A DNA stretch of 64,000 bases from CAYYJS01 sp964472315 (GTDB taxonomy: Bacteria > Verrucomicrobiota > Kiritimatiellia > UBA8416), in NCBI GenBank assembly GCA_964472315.1, contig CAYYJS010000006.1, forward strand, positions 1-64,000. Direction: 5' to 3'. The notes under the pieces are model-generated. The model saw only the letters and a program-made list of their open reading frames with translations. It did not search any database and was not told where the DNA came from. The position numbers were made by a program, and so were the translations under genes. Positions 34,514 to 43,018 of this stretch are shown here, one piece after another. The stretch's first letter is position 1. Every line of letters begins with the position of its first letter.

Positions 34514-36547
34514 TCAGGCCCCCTGCCCCGTATCCGGCGGCTTCGCGGCGATCTCGTCCCGCACCGGTGCGACCGTCGCCTCAGGCGCCGACGCCTCCTT
34601 GGCGCGGTCGGCGGCGTCGCGTTCCTCGTCAGCCAACACACGGCCATGGCTCACGAGTTCGACGACGTCGCGGCCGTCGATGGTCTCGCGTTCGAGCAGC
34701 CGGCGCGCGATCTGTTCAAGCGTGTCGCGGCGCTCTTCGAGCACCTTGCGTGCCCGTGCATGGCTCTCCCGCAACAGACGCCCGACTTCCGCATCGATGC
34801 GGCGCGCCGTCTCTTCGCTGACGTTCTGGTTGCGCGTCACCTCGCGCCCGAGGAACATAACTTCCTGGTTATCGCCGAACCGTTGCGGCCCGAGGGCATC
34901 GCTCATGCCCCAGTTGCAGACCATCAGTCGCGCGATTTCGGTGGCATGCTTGATGTCCTGCGCGGCGCCGGTGGTGATGTCGCCGAATACGATTTCCTCG
35001 GCGGAGCGGCCGCCCATCAGCCCGGCAAGACTCCCCAGCAGTTTCGTGCGGCTTTGCGTGTAGCTATCCTTCTCCGGCAACGACATCGTCGCCCCCAGAT
35101 ACGCGACGCCCCGCGGCATGATGGTGACCTTGTGCAGCGGTTCGGCTTCCGGCATCAGCGACTGGACGAGCGCATGCCCCGCCTCGTGGTACGCCGTCAA
35201 TTCCTTCTCCTTCGCGTCGATCGCCCGGCTGCGGCGTTCCCGACCCCACATAACCTTGTCACGCGCCTCTTCCAGGTCGCTCATCGAGACGACCGACTTG
35301 TTCTTGCGTCCGGCCAGCAACGCGGCTTCGTTCATCAGGTTTTCGAGGTCGGCGCCCGAGAAGCCGGGGGTCCCGCGCGCGATGCGCCGCAGGTTGACCT
35401 CGTCGCTCAGTTTGATGCCCTTGGAGTGGATGCGCAGGATCTGCTCGCGCCCGTCGATCAACGGCAGGTCGATGACAATCTGGCGATCGAACCGGCCCGG
35501 CCGCAGCAGCGCCGGATCGAGCACGTCCGGCCGATTGGTCGCCGCCAGGATGATCACGCCCTCCTGCGTCTCGAAGCCGTCCATTTCCACCAAAAGCGCG
35601 TTCAACGTCTGTTCGCGCTCGTCATGTCCGCCGCCGATGCCGGTGAACCGACTGCGCCCGACCGCGTCGATCTCGTCGATAAAGATGATGCAGGGCGCGT
35701 TGCGCTTGCCCTGCTCGAACATGTCACGGACGCGCGACGCGCCGACGCCGACGAACATCTCGACGAAATCCGACCCGCTGATGCTGAAGAACGGCACTTC
35801 GGCTTCGCCGGCGATCGCCTTGGCCAGCAGCGTCTTGCCCGTGCCCGGGGGTCCCATCAGCATGACGCCCTTGGGGATGCGTCCGCCCACCTTGGTGAAC
35901 TTCTTCGGATCCTTCAGGAAATCGATGATCTCCTGCACTTCCTCGCTCGCCTCGTCAATACCCGCGACGTCCTTGAACGTGACGCGATTCTTCTCGCGGC
36001 TCAACAAGCGCGCCCGGCTCTTGCCGAAGCTGAGCGCGCCGTGCCCGGCGGCCCGCATCTGGCGTATGAACAGGAAGTAGAGCAACCCGAAGATCAGCAG
36101 CACCGGCAGCGCGCTGGTCGCGATCTGCCAGAGCAGCGGGTTCTGAGGCGGCACCGACACGTCGGCGCCGCTGCCGCGCAGCCAGTTGATGAACTCGTGG
36201 TCGGCAACCGTGATGTACGTCCTGAACTTCGACTTGCCGCCGTCCGTCTTGACCTGCGCATCCTTCCGCAGTTCGTAACGCACGAACTGGATGCCGGAAA
36301 CCTCGCGGATGACCTCCGCCTTCGCGACCTGCCGGCTCTCGACCAGGCTGACAAGGCTGGGCCGGTCCGGCGCGGCATACGGCAGGGATTCATAGGGGTC
36401 GGCCGAATGGCTGACCAGGATCAGTATGCCCACCATGAGCGCCAAAATCACAAGCCACGGCAAAACATTCTTCAAAGGCGGCGGCGCGACGGCGCCGGCC
36501 GGCGGCTTTACAGGCGCCGACGGTGACCGCTTACTCTTTCTCGGCAT
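34514..36547 (-). CDS. ftsH: ATP-dependent membrane protease FtsH
   Basis: This 677-residue hexameric AAA+ zinc protease extracts and degrades membrane and regulatory proteins. Two membrane helices (about residues 25-45 and 130-150) flank a periplasmic segment. The AAA domain has Walker A GPPGTGKT (about 235), Walker B IIFIDEIDAVG (about 287) and the second region of homology near 345. The protease domain has the HEAGH zinc site (about 455). The C-terminal tail is acidic and Ala/Pro-rich. GAGGG sits 9 nt before the ATG. It sits in the tilS-ftsH-folP order that is also common in other phyla. Confidence 0.97.
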   Translation of the reverse strand: MPRKSKRSPSAPVKPPAGAVAPPPLKNVLPWLVILALMVGILILVSHSADPYESLPYAAPDRPSLVSLVESRQVAKAEVIREVSGIQFVRYELRKDAQVKTDGGKSKFRTYITVADHEFINWLRGSGADVSVPPQNPLLWQIATSALPVLLIFGLLYFLFIRQMRAAGHGALSFGKSRARLLSREKNRVTFKDVAGIDEASEEVQEIIDFLKDPKKFTKVGGRIPKGVMLMGPPGTGKTLLAKAIAGEAEVPFFSISGSDFVEMFVGVGASRVRDMFEQGKRNAPCIIFIDEIDAVGRSRFTGIGGGHDEREQTLNALLVEMDGFETQEGVIILAATNRPDVLDPALLRPGRFDRQIVIDLPLIDGREQILRIHSKGIKLSDEVNLRRIARGTPGFSGADLENLMNEAALLAGRKNKSVVSMSDLEEARDKVMWGRERRSRAIDAKEKELTAYHEAGHALVQSLMPEAEPLHKVTIMPRGVAYLGATMSLPEKDSYTQSRTKLLGSLAGLMGGRSAEEIVFGDITTGAAQDIKHATEIARLMVCNWGMSDALGPQRFGDNQEVMFLGREVTRNQNVSEETARRIDAEVGRLLRESHARARKVLEERRDTLEQIARRLLERETIDGRDVVELVSHGRVLADEERDAADRAKEASAPEATVAPVRDEIAAKPPDTGQGA

Positions 36548-36604
36548 CGGTGTACCCTCACTTTCCTTGAACGTGGCGAATCATACCGTCCGTTGGCCGG
36601 AGGG

Positions 36605-38023
36605 TCAATCCGCGTTGTTCGCACCGAGGGGATACACCGCAAGTTGAAGGTTCGGCCCCGCCGCCGTGACTTCCCACCCTCGCGCGACACGGTATCCGGG
36701 CACCCAGACGATCGCCTCCTCGCACGCGAACACGGGCACGCGACCGCGTTCGGCCGCCGGCACGCGCAGGTCCACCAGGATATCCTGCAGTTTCTTAGAC
36801 CCCGTCATCCCGAGCGGACGCATCCGGTCGCCGTCACGCCGCGAGCGGACGACCAGCGGTGGCTGGGACGCCTCCCACGCCAGCGATGCCCGCGCCGGAT
36901 ACACCCCCACCCGCGCGTCGGTGTCGCGCGTCACGCCGGGCGCCACCGATGCCTCGATCCGCAGGCCCGCCGCGTGCACGACCGTGACGCCCGGAACGGT
37001 CACGTGCGCGCAGAAAACGCCGCGCCCCGTGTCGCCCGTAACGACGCGCAGTTCGCCGTATTCACGGCGCACGGCGGCGCCCTCGCCCATGTCGAGACTG
37101 GCCGACCCGTCACACGTGTCGCAGATGGAGGCGACGGCATCGCAATGGCCCTGCGTCACGCGCGTCCCTGGAACGCCGTTCGCCAGCAACCAGGTCAGCA
37201 ACACGCGGCCACGGAGCGCCGGCGGCAGCCGCATCCACGGCCCTACCGCCAGCCGCCCGCCCGCCGCCGCGCAACCCAGGGCCGCCTCACGCGCCAGCGC
37301 GTCGAGCGCCGCCTGGTCGGCCGAAGCCAACGCCGCCAGCCGGCACAACGCTTCGCGGATGCGCGGGTTGAGCGTCGTCTGGAGCAGGGGGAGCACACGA
37401 TGCCGGACGCGGTTGCGCAGGTGCGCCTCGTCGCGATTGGTGATGTCCTCGCGCCATGCCAGCCCGCGTTCGAGCAGGAAGCCCTCGATCTCGGCCCGCG
37501 TGACAGCGAGCAGCGGGCGTACGAGGCGGAGTCCCTCGGTTTCGCGGACAGGCGCGATGCCGGCCAACCCCGCCAGCCCCGTGCCCCGCGCCACGCGCAA
37601 CAGAACGGTCTCGGCCTGATCGTCGGCGGTATGCGCGGTCGCGATCGCGACGCAGCGCCGCTCGCGCGCCGCATCGAGCAGGAATGCGTAACGCGCCGCG
37701 CGCGCCGCCATTTCGATCGATACCCCATCGCGGGCGGCCGATGCCGGCACGTCCGCGACGCCCTGCACGCAGGGCAGCCCCAGCGTCGCGGCAAGTCGCG
37801 TGACGAATGCCGCATCGCCGGCGGCATCGGTTCGAATGCCATGGTTCAGGTGCGCGACCACCAGCGCCCACCCGTTCGACGCGGCCAGGTCTGCCAGTCC
37901 CGTCAGCAGCGCCACCGAATCCGCGCCGCCGGAAACCGCGACCAGCACGCGGTCGCCCCGCCGTAGCAACGCGCCTTCGTCCGCCTGCTCGCGCAGAACC
38001 TCCATGACCCGGCCATCATGCAT
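36605..38023 (-). CDS. tilS: tRNA(Ile)-lysidine synthase TilS
   Basis: This 472-residue enzyme modifies C34 of the AUA-reading tRNA(Ile) to lysidine. The N-terminal PP-loop is VAVSGGADS near residue 28, followed by HLNHGIR and the TAHTADDQAET block near 131. Middle and C-terminal TilS substrate-binding domains (about 240-320 and 385-465) contain SRRDGDRMRPLG and KKLQDILVD. The ATG at 38023 is chosen; a Met at 38005 is an alternative, and upstream in-frame codons overlap serS and show no conservation. The gene follows serS by 34 bp. Confidence 0.93.
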   Translation of the reverse strand: MHDGRVMEVLREQADEGALLRRGDRVLVAVSGGADSVALLTGLADLAASNGWALVVAHLNHGIRTDAAGDAAFVTRLAATLGLPCVQGVADVPASAARDGVSIEMAARAARYAFLLDAARERRCVAIATAHTADDQAETVLLRVARGTGLAGLAGIAPVRETEGLRLVRPLLAVTRAEIEGFLLERGLAWREDITNRDEAHLRNRVRHRVLPLLQTTLNPRIREALCRLAALASADQAALDALAREAALGCAAAGGRLAVGPWMRLPPALRGRVLLTWLLANGVPGTRVTQGHCDAVASICDTCDGSASLDMGEGAAVRREYGELRVVTGDTGRGVFCAHVTVPGVTVVHAAGLRIEASVAPGVTRDTDARVGVYPARASLAWEASQPPLVVRSRRDGDRMRPLGMTGSKKLQDILVDLRVPAAERGRVPVFACEEAIVWVPGYRVARGWEVTAAGPNLQLAVYPLGANNAD

Positions 38024-38057
38024 GCCCCGGCCTCTGCCGTCGGCCCCGATGCTCCGC

Positions 38058-39332
38058 CTATCGCGCCGCGATGCGATCGACCCCGCCCATGTAGGGCACG
38101 ATCGCATCCGGGAGCACGATCGACCCATCGGCCTGCTGCCCGTTCTCGAGTATCGCCACCATCAGGCGCGGCAAAGCCACACCCGAGCCGTTGAGCGTAT
38201 GGACGAACCGCGGCTTGCCATCGGCGTCGCGATACCGGATACGGGCGCGCCGTGCCTGGAAGTCCTCGAAGTTGCTGCACGAGGAAACCTCCAGCCAGGC
38301 CTGCTGCCCCGGCGCCCACAGTTCGATGTCGTAGCACTTGGCCGCGGCGAAACTGATGTCGCCCGCGCACAGCGACAACACCCGGTAGTGCAGGCCCAGC
38401 CGCCGCAGCACGTCCTCCGCATTCGCGACCAGCGTCTCGAGTTCGTCGTAGGAGGTCTCGGGGACCACGAATTTGACCATTTCGACCTTGTCGAACTGAT
38501 GCACGCGGATCATCCCGCGCGTTTCCTTGCCCGCGGCCCCCGCTTCGCGCCGGAAACACGGGGTGTACGCGGTCATGTAGATCGGGAGCGGTTGCTCGAT
38601 GATCTCGTCGCGGTAGTAGTTGGTCACGGGCACCTCGGCCGTCGGAATCAACCAGAGATCGTCGCCGGGCACGTGATACATGTCCTCGGCCATCTTCGGC
38701 AACTGCCCCGTACCGGTCATGCTGTCGCTGTTCACGACAAACGGCGGCAGCATCTCCGTATAGCCGTGCTCGGAGACATGCATGTCGAGCATGAACTGGA
38801 TCAGCGCACGCTGCAGCTTCGCCCCCAGTCCGAGCAGCAACGGAAACCCGGCACCGGTCATGCGCGTGGCGCGCGGGAAGTCGAGGATGCCGAGCGCTTC
38901 GGCCAGGGCGGTGTGCGGCTTCGGCTCGAAGTCGAACACGCGCGCATGCCCCACGCGGCGCACCTCGACGTTGGCCGCCGCGTCGCGCCCGGGGGGCGTG
39001 GTGCCGTGCGGCACATTGGGGATGCGCAGCACGGCGTCCCGCAGCTCGTCGTCGATCGTGCGGACCTGATCGTCAAACACGCCGATGCGCTGTCCCATCT
39101 CCCGCACCGACGCCTGAATCTCGCGCGTATCCTCGCCCTGCTTGCGCAGGGCTCCGATATCCTTGGAGATGCGGTTGCGCTCGCTCTTGAGGTGTTCGGC
39201 CTGCGTCAGAAGCTCGCGACGCCGGCCGTCCAGCGCCAGCACCGCGTCCAGCAACCCCTCGTCGGCCCCGCGCACCGCCAGCCCTCCGCGGACCTCGTCG
39301 GTATTCTCCCGTATGCGCTTGATGTCCAACAT
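38058..39332 (-). CDS. serS: seryl-tRNA synthetase
   Basis: This 424-residue class II aminoacyl-tRNA synthetase charges tRNA(Ser). An N-terminal long helical coiled-coil arm (about residues 1-105, beginning MLDIKRIREN) reads tRNA, and a class II catalytic core follows with motif 2 around FRREAGAAGKETRGMIRVHQF and motif 3 near the end (NGSGVALPRLMVAILEN). The start at 39332 is supported by GAGG nine bases upstream. It is the first gene of the nine-gene operon and has a strong promoter at 39377-39405. Confidence 0.96.
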   Translation of the reverse strand: MLDIKRIRENTDEVRGGLAVRGADEGLLDAVLALDGRRRELLTQAEHLKSERNRISKDIGALRKQGEDTREIQASVREMGQRIGVFDDQVRTIDDELRDAVLRIPNVPHGTTPPGRDAAANVEVRRVGHARVFDFEPKPHTALAEALGILDFPRATRMTGAGFPLLLGLGAKLQRALIQFMLDMHVSEHGYTEMLPPFVVNSDSMTGTGQLPKMAEDMYHVPGDDLWLIPTAEVPVTNYYRDEIIEQPLPIYMTAYTPCFRREAGAAGKETRGMIRVHQFDKVEMVKFVVPETSYDELETLVANAEDVLRRLGLHYRVLSLCAGDISFAAAKCYDIELWAPGQQAWLEVSSCSNFEDFQARRARIRYRDADGKPRFVHTLNGSGVALPRLMVAILENGQQADGSIVLPDAIVPYMGGVDRIAAR

Positions 39333-39376
39333 GCGAACACACCTCACCTTCGGAACGGACTCGTCATTTGCGTCGC

Positions 39377-39405
39377 CTTATACCAAACCGCGCCACGCCG
39401 CGCAA
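39377..39405 (-). promoter_or_regulatory. sigma70-type promoter for the serS-to-rimO operon
   Basis: On the minus strand TTGCGC (39405-39400), exactly 17 bp, TATAAG (39382-39377). Transcription should start near 39370, about 38 nt before the serS ATG. Confidence 0.6.
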
Positions 39406-39472
39406 GGCCGCGGGCAGGGCTTCGGTCAAAACGCGAATGCATACGCGATCGGCGCCGCGGGCCGGATAACCG

Positions 39473-40828
39473 CTAGCCGAAAATCGAGAGAATGACGCCC
39501 GCGGCGACCACCGAACCGATCTGTCCGGCAAGGTTCGCGCCCAACGCGTGCATCAGGAGGAAGTTGTGCGGGTCGGCCTCCAGCCCAAGCTTGTTCGAGA
39601 CCCGCGCCGCCATAGGAAACGCGCTGACCCCGGCGGACCCGATCAGCGGGTTGACCGGGTTCTGCTTCCACACCAGATTCATGAGTTTGGCGAAAATCAC
39701 CCCGCCGGCCGTGCCGAGCGAAAACGCCAGCAGGCCCAGAACGACGATGCCCAGCGTGGCGGGCTGGATGAATTTGTCCGCGGCCATCTGCATGCCGACG
39801 CCCAGGCCGAGAAAAATAGTCGCCAGGTTCATTAACTCGTTCTGCAAGGTCTTGGAAAGGCGATCAATGGCGCCGGATTCCTTGATGAAGTTGCCGAAGG
39901 CGAAGCACCCCATCAGCGGCAACGCGGTCGGCAGCAGCAGGACGCACAACGCCACCAGCATCAAGGGGAACAGGATCTTCTCAAGACGATTGACCTCGCG
40001 TACCTGACGCATGCGAATCAGGCGCTCCTTCGGCGTGGTCAGCAACTTCATGATCGGCGGTTGGATCACCGGCACGAGCGCCATGTACGAGTACGCGGCG
40101 ACGGCGATCGACCCCAACATCTCCGGGGCGAACTTCGAGGCCACGATGATCGACGTCGGGCCGTCCGCGCCGCCGATGATGGCGATGGAGCACGCTTGCT
40201 TGATCGTGAAGTCAAACCAGGGCAAACCATTGAGCGCGGCGACGCCCACCAGGGTGCCGAAGACGCCGAACTGGGCCGCCGCGCCGAGAATCGCCACGCG
40301 CGGACAGGCCAGCAGCGGACCGAAATCGCACAACGCACCGATGCCCATGAACACGGTCAGCGGCAATACTTCGTTGCGGATGCCATTCTCGAAGATCAGC
40401 GTCAGGAACCCGTGCGCATCGCCCATCCCGCCCAGCGGAACATTCACGAAGATGGTGCCGAACCCGATCGGCACCAGCAGCAGGGGTTCGAACCCCTTGA
40501 CCACCCCGAGATAAAGCAGGAAGAACCCCACGACCACCATGACGAAATGCTTCCAGTGGCCCCCGGCCGTCATATCCCAGATGCCGGTCGAGCGCGCGAT
40601 GCTCCCGAGGCAGCCGGCCGGCGAGATGACGTCGCCCGCGGACTGCTCCGCCGGGACCGCATCCGCCGCCGCCACCGCCGCCCCGGACGCGACAGGCGAT
40701 GCCTGCACCTTCGGGATGGCGGGGAACAGCATTCCCAACGCAAGGACGGCCAGCGCCGTCAGGACGACCGCGCGCACGGTTCGGCGGCGATGACCGGTGG
40801 CGACGGCGTGTGGCATGACAGGTGACAT
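39473..40828 (-). CDS. oadB: Na+-pumping oxaloacetate decarboxylase beta subunit (OadB)
   Basis: This 451-residue polytopic inner-membrane subunit carries out the decarboxylation step of carboxybiotin and couples it to outward Na+ transport. An extra N-terminal extension with one hydrophobic segment (about residues 18-45) precedes the family core, which has roughly nine to eleven helices. Conserved elements include IGALCDFGPLLACP, AAAQFGVFG, the IIGGADGPTSI Na+-site loop, and NPLIGSAGVSAFPMAARV near the end. The start at 40828 is favoured: AGGAG lies 7 nt upstream, whereas the earlier in-frame ATG at 40843 overlaps the oadA stop and lacks a site. It could in principle serve a different Na+-decarboxylase alpha subunit, but oadA is adjacent. 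Confidence 0.93.
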   Translation of the reverse strand: MSPVMPHAVATGHRRRTVRAVVLTALAVLALGMLFPAIPKVQASPVASGAAVAAADAVPAEQSAGDVISPAGCLGSIARSTGIWDMTAGGHWKHFVMVVVGFFLLYLGVVKGFEPLLLVPIGFGTIFVNVPLGGMGDAHGFLTLIFENGIRNEVLPLTVFMGIGALCDFGPLLACPRVAILGAAAQFGVFGTLVGVAALNGLPWFDFTIKQACSIAIIGGADGPTSIIVASKFAPEMLGSIAVAAYSYMALVPVIQPPIMKLLTTPKERLIRMRQVREVNRLEKILFPLMLVALCVLLLPTALPLMGCFAFGNFIKESGAIDRLSKTLQNELMNLATIFLGLGVGMQMAADKFIQPATLGIVVLGLLAFSLGTAGGVIFAKLMNLVWKQNPVNPLIGSAGVSAFPMAARVSNKLGLEADPHNFLLMHALGANLAGQIGSVVAAGVILSIFG

Positions 40829-40839
40829 CGTCAGGCTCC

Positions 40840-42630
40840 TCATGCAACTTCGGCGATCGTGTCGCCGGCTTTAACCACATCGCCGGGCTTGACCCGGTAC
40901 TTAATCCTGCCCGCCCGGGTGCTGAGAATGGTCATCTGCATCTTGAGCGCTTCCATGATGCAGATCTGCTCATCCTTGTCCACCTGCTCGCCGTCGGTCT
41001 CCGACAGCGAGACGATCGTTCCGGGCATAGGGGCCGGAACCTTCGTCGCGGTGCCCGCATCGTCACGGGCGGCATCCGCGTCCGGCGTCCTGGCGTCCAC
41101 CTGTTTCATGCGGATGTGGAACGGCTGCCCGTCGACACTGAGCTTGAGGCTGCCATCCGCTTCGGCGACCCGGCTGACCTTGTGCTCGACGCCATCGACC
41201 GTGACCGCGAAGTGCCCGGACCCGCCGCGGGGCGCGGACACCGACGGCGGGACGGCGGCCGGCGCCTCGATCGTGACCGGGCCGTTGGCCCGCGTCTTGA
41301 AGAACCCGATGGCCACTTGCGGGAACATGGCATAGGTCAGGACGTCCTCGGACGCCACCGAGGCGACGCCGAGCAGCCGCTTCAGGTCTTCCTCGATCTT
41401 GCCCAACTCGTTTGGAATCAGGTCGGCCGGACGACAGGTGACCATGGCCGGAATGTTCAGTTCCTTGAGCGCGCGCTTCACCAGCGACTCGTTGGGCTTG
41501 GCCGGAGTCAGGCCGTAATTCCCGGCCAGCAGGTTCTTCGATTCGTTGCTGAGCTGGGCATAGCGGCCGAACAGGACATTCAGGACGGCCTGCGTGCCCG
41601 TGATCTGGCTGGTGGGCGTGACCAACGGCGGATAGCCGAAATCGCGCTGGACGATCGAGATCTCGTCGAGCACCGCGTCCAGTTTTCCGAGGGCGTTGTG
41701 TTCCTTGAGCTGACTCTCCAGGTTGGACAGCATGCCGCCGGGAACCTGGGCCACGAGAATCCGCGTGTCGGCGCCGACGAAGGACGATTCGTAGGCGCGG
41801 TACTTCTTGCGCACGTCGCGGAAATAGGCCGCCAGTTCGACCAGCGCCTTGACGCTCAGACCCGTATCGTACTCGGTCCCCGCGAAAATCTCGACCATGG
41901 TCTCCGTGGGCGAGTGACTGGTGCCGAGCGCCATCGAGGAAATGGCCGTGTCGATTCCGTCGGCGCCCGCCTCGACCGCCTTGACCAGCGTGGCCACGGA
42001 CATGCCCGTGGTGGCATGCGAGTGGATCTGGATGGGCAGGTCCACGGCCTTCTTGAGGGCCTTGACCAACGCATAGGCGGCATACGGCTTGAGCAGGCCC
42101 GCCATGTCCTTGATGCAGAGGGAATCCGCGCCCATGGCCGCGAGCTCGCGGGCCAGACCGACGTAGGACTCCACCGTATGGACCGGACTGACGGCATAGC
42201 TGATCGTCGCCTGCGCGTGCTTGCCCGCTTTGCGGACGGCCTTGAACGAGGTCTGCATGTTACGCACGTCGTTGAGCGCGTCAAAGACGCGAAACACATC
42301 GACGCCATTGGCCGCCGCGCGTTCGACAAACGCCTCCACGACGTCATCGGCGTAATGCCGGTAGCCCAGGAGATTCTGTCCGCGCAGAAGCATCTGCATG
42401 GGGGTCTTCGGCATGGCGGCCTTGAGCTGACGGATCCGCTGCCAGGGGTCTTCGTTGAGGAAGCGGATGCACGAATCGAAGGTCGCGCCGCCCCAGGTCT
42501 CCAACGACCAGAAACCGGCCGCATCGAGCGGCCCGGCAGCCGGCAGCATGTCAGCGGTCAGCATGCGGGTGGCGAAAAGCGACTGGTGGGCGTCTCGCAG
42601 GGTCAAATCGGTGATGCGGACTCGGGCCAT
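40840..42630 (-). CDS. oadA: oxaloacetate decarboxylase alpha subunit with biotin carrier domain (OadA)
   Basis: This 596-residue cytoplasmic carboxyltransferase moves the carboxyl group of oxaloacetate to biotin. Residues about 1-300 form the TIM-barrel (DLTLRDAHQSLFATRM start; a metal-binding region near IQIHSHATTGM), followed by the conserved carboxyltransferase domain and a Pro/Ala-rich linker. The C-terminal biotinyl domain has EALKMQM (about residue 562), the biotin lysine. An excellent AAGGAGGAG ribosome site precedes the ATG. Pyruvate and a sodium gradient are the expected products. The gene lies 15 bp after oadG. Confidence 0.95.
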   Translation of the reverse strand: MARVRITDLTLRDAHQSLFATRMLTADMLPAAGPLDAAGFWSLETWGGATFDSCIRFLNEDPWQRIRQLKAAMPKTPMQMLLRGQNLLGYRHYADDVVEAFVERAAANGVDVFRVFDALNDVRNMQTSFKAVRKAGKHAQATISYAVSPVHTVESYVGLARELAAMGADSLCIKDMAGLLKPYAAYALVKALKKAVDLPIQIHSHATTGMSVATLVKAVEAGADGIDTAISSMALGTSHSPTETMVEIFAGTEYDTGLSVKALVELAAYFRDVRKKYRAYESSFVGADTRILVAQVPGGMLSNLESQLKEHNALGKLDAVLDEISIVQRDFGYPPLVTPTSQITGTQAVLNVLFGRYAQLSNESKNLLAGNYGLTPAKPNESLVKRALKELNIPAMVTCRPADLIPNELGKIEEDLKRLLGVASVASEDVLTYAMFPQVAIGFFKTRANGPVTIEAPAAVPPSVSAPRGGSGHFAVTVDGVEHKVSRVAEADGSLKLSVDGQPFHIRMKQVDARTPDADAARDDAGTATKVPAPMPGTIVSLSETDGEQVDKDEQICIMEALKMQMTILSTRAGRIKYRVKPGDVVKAGDTIAEVA

Positions 42631-42645
42631 GAAGCGGTCTCCTCC

Positions 42646-42870
42646 TTAATGCGGTGCGGTCGTGAAGTCGGTCGCGGCGGCGATGGCCGCCGCCAAACGG
42701 GCGCGGGCGGCGAGCTCCCCGCCATCCGGCGCCGGAGCGGGGACATCGGCCGCGTAACGGCGGACCATGTACGCGGTGAAGTTCATGCACTGGATAACCA
42801 CGAAGAGGAAGAGGAACACCAGCGCCATGCCCAACGTCATGATCGTCAGTGTCTGCGCGAGCATCTCCAT
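42646..42870 (-). CDS. oadG: oxaloacetate decarboxylase gamma subunit (OadG)
   Basis: This 74-residue protein has a single hydrophobic helix (about residues 7-28, LTIMTLGMALVFLFLFVVIQ) and a hydrophilic, Ala/Pro-rich tail. Size, topology and position directly before oadA-oadB fit the small gamma subunit that assembles the alpha and beta parts. The ATG at 42870 is supported by GGGAG six bases upstream; an inner Met at 42864 is possible. The frame upstream of 42870 is non-coding. Confidence 0.85.
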   Translation of the reverse strand: MEMLAQTLTIMTLGMALVFLFLFVVIQCMNFTAYMVRRYAADVPAPAPDGGELAARARLAAAIAAATDFTTAPH

Positions 42871-42916
42871 GCCAAACTCCCTTTCCCCAAGCCTCCGGTT
42901 CAAAATACGGTCCTGT

Positions 42917-42945
42917 GTTATCGGAAACGCATGCGCAATAGTCAA
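42917..42945 (-). promoter_or_regulatory. sigma70-type promoter for oadGAB
   Basis: On the minus strand TTGACT (42945-42940), exactly 17 bp, GATAAC (42922-42917). It is one of the best matches in the window, and the leader to the oadG ATG is about 40 nt. Confidence 0.65.
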
Positions 42946-42960
42946 CCCCGCATTTTTCCA

Positions 42961-43009
42961 CCTCACGCCGCCTACCGACCTTGCGTCGGTGGAGGCAAAC
43001 ACGGTGAGG
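42961..43009. repeat. long imperfect hairpin between res and oadG
   Basis: CCTCAC (42961-42966) pairs with GTGAGG (43004-43009), and ACCGAC (42974-42979) pairs with GTCGGT (42985-42990) around a 5-base loop; the region between is partly paired. It lies between the end of the decayed res gene and the oad promoter. There is no T-run after it on either strand, so it is not a normal intrinsic terminator. It may still mark transcript ends. Confidence 0.5.
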
Positions 43010-43018
43010 CGGACTGGA

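Noticed and set aside
40483..40496. GGGGTTCGAACCCC, similar to a tRNA T-stem and loop
   Set aside because: It lies within the coding sequence of oadB, where it encodes a conserved Gly-Phe-Glu-Pro, and no acceptor or anticodon arm is present.
40828..40843. Starting oadB at the ATG at 40843 that overlaps the oadA stop
   Set aside because: AGGAG lies between this ATG and the ATG at 40828, at ideal spacing for the latter.
42961..43009. An intrinsic transcription terminator for the res gene
   Set aside because: The stem is real but no run of T follows it on either strand; kept only as a hairpin.
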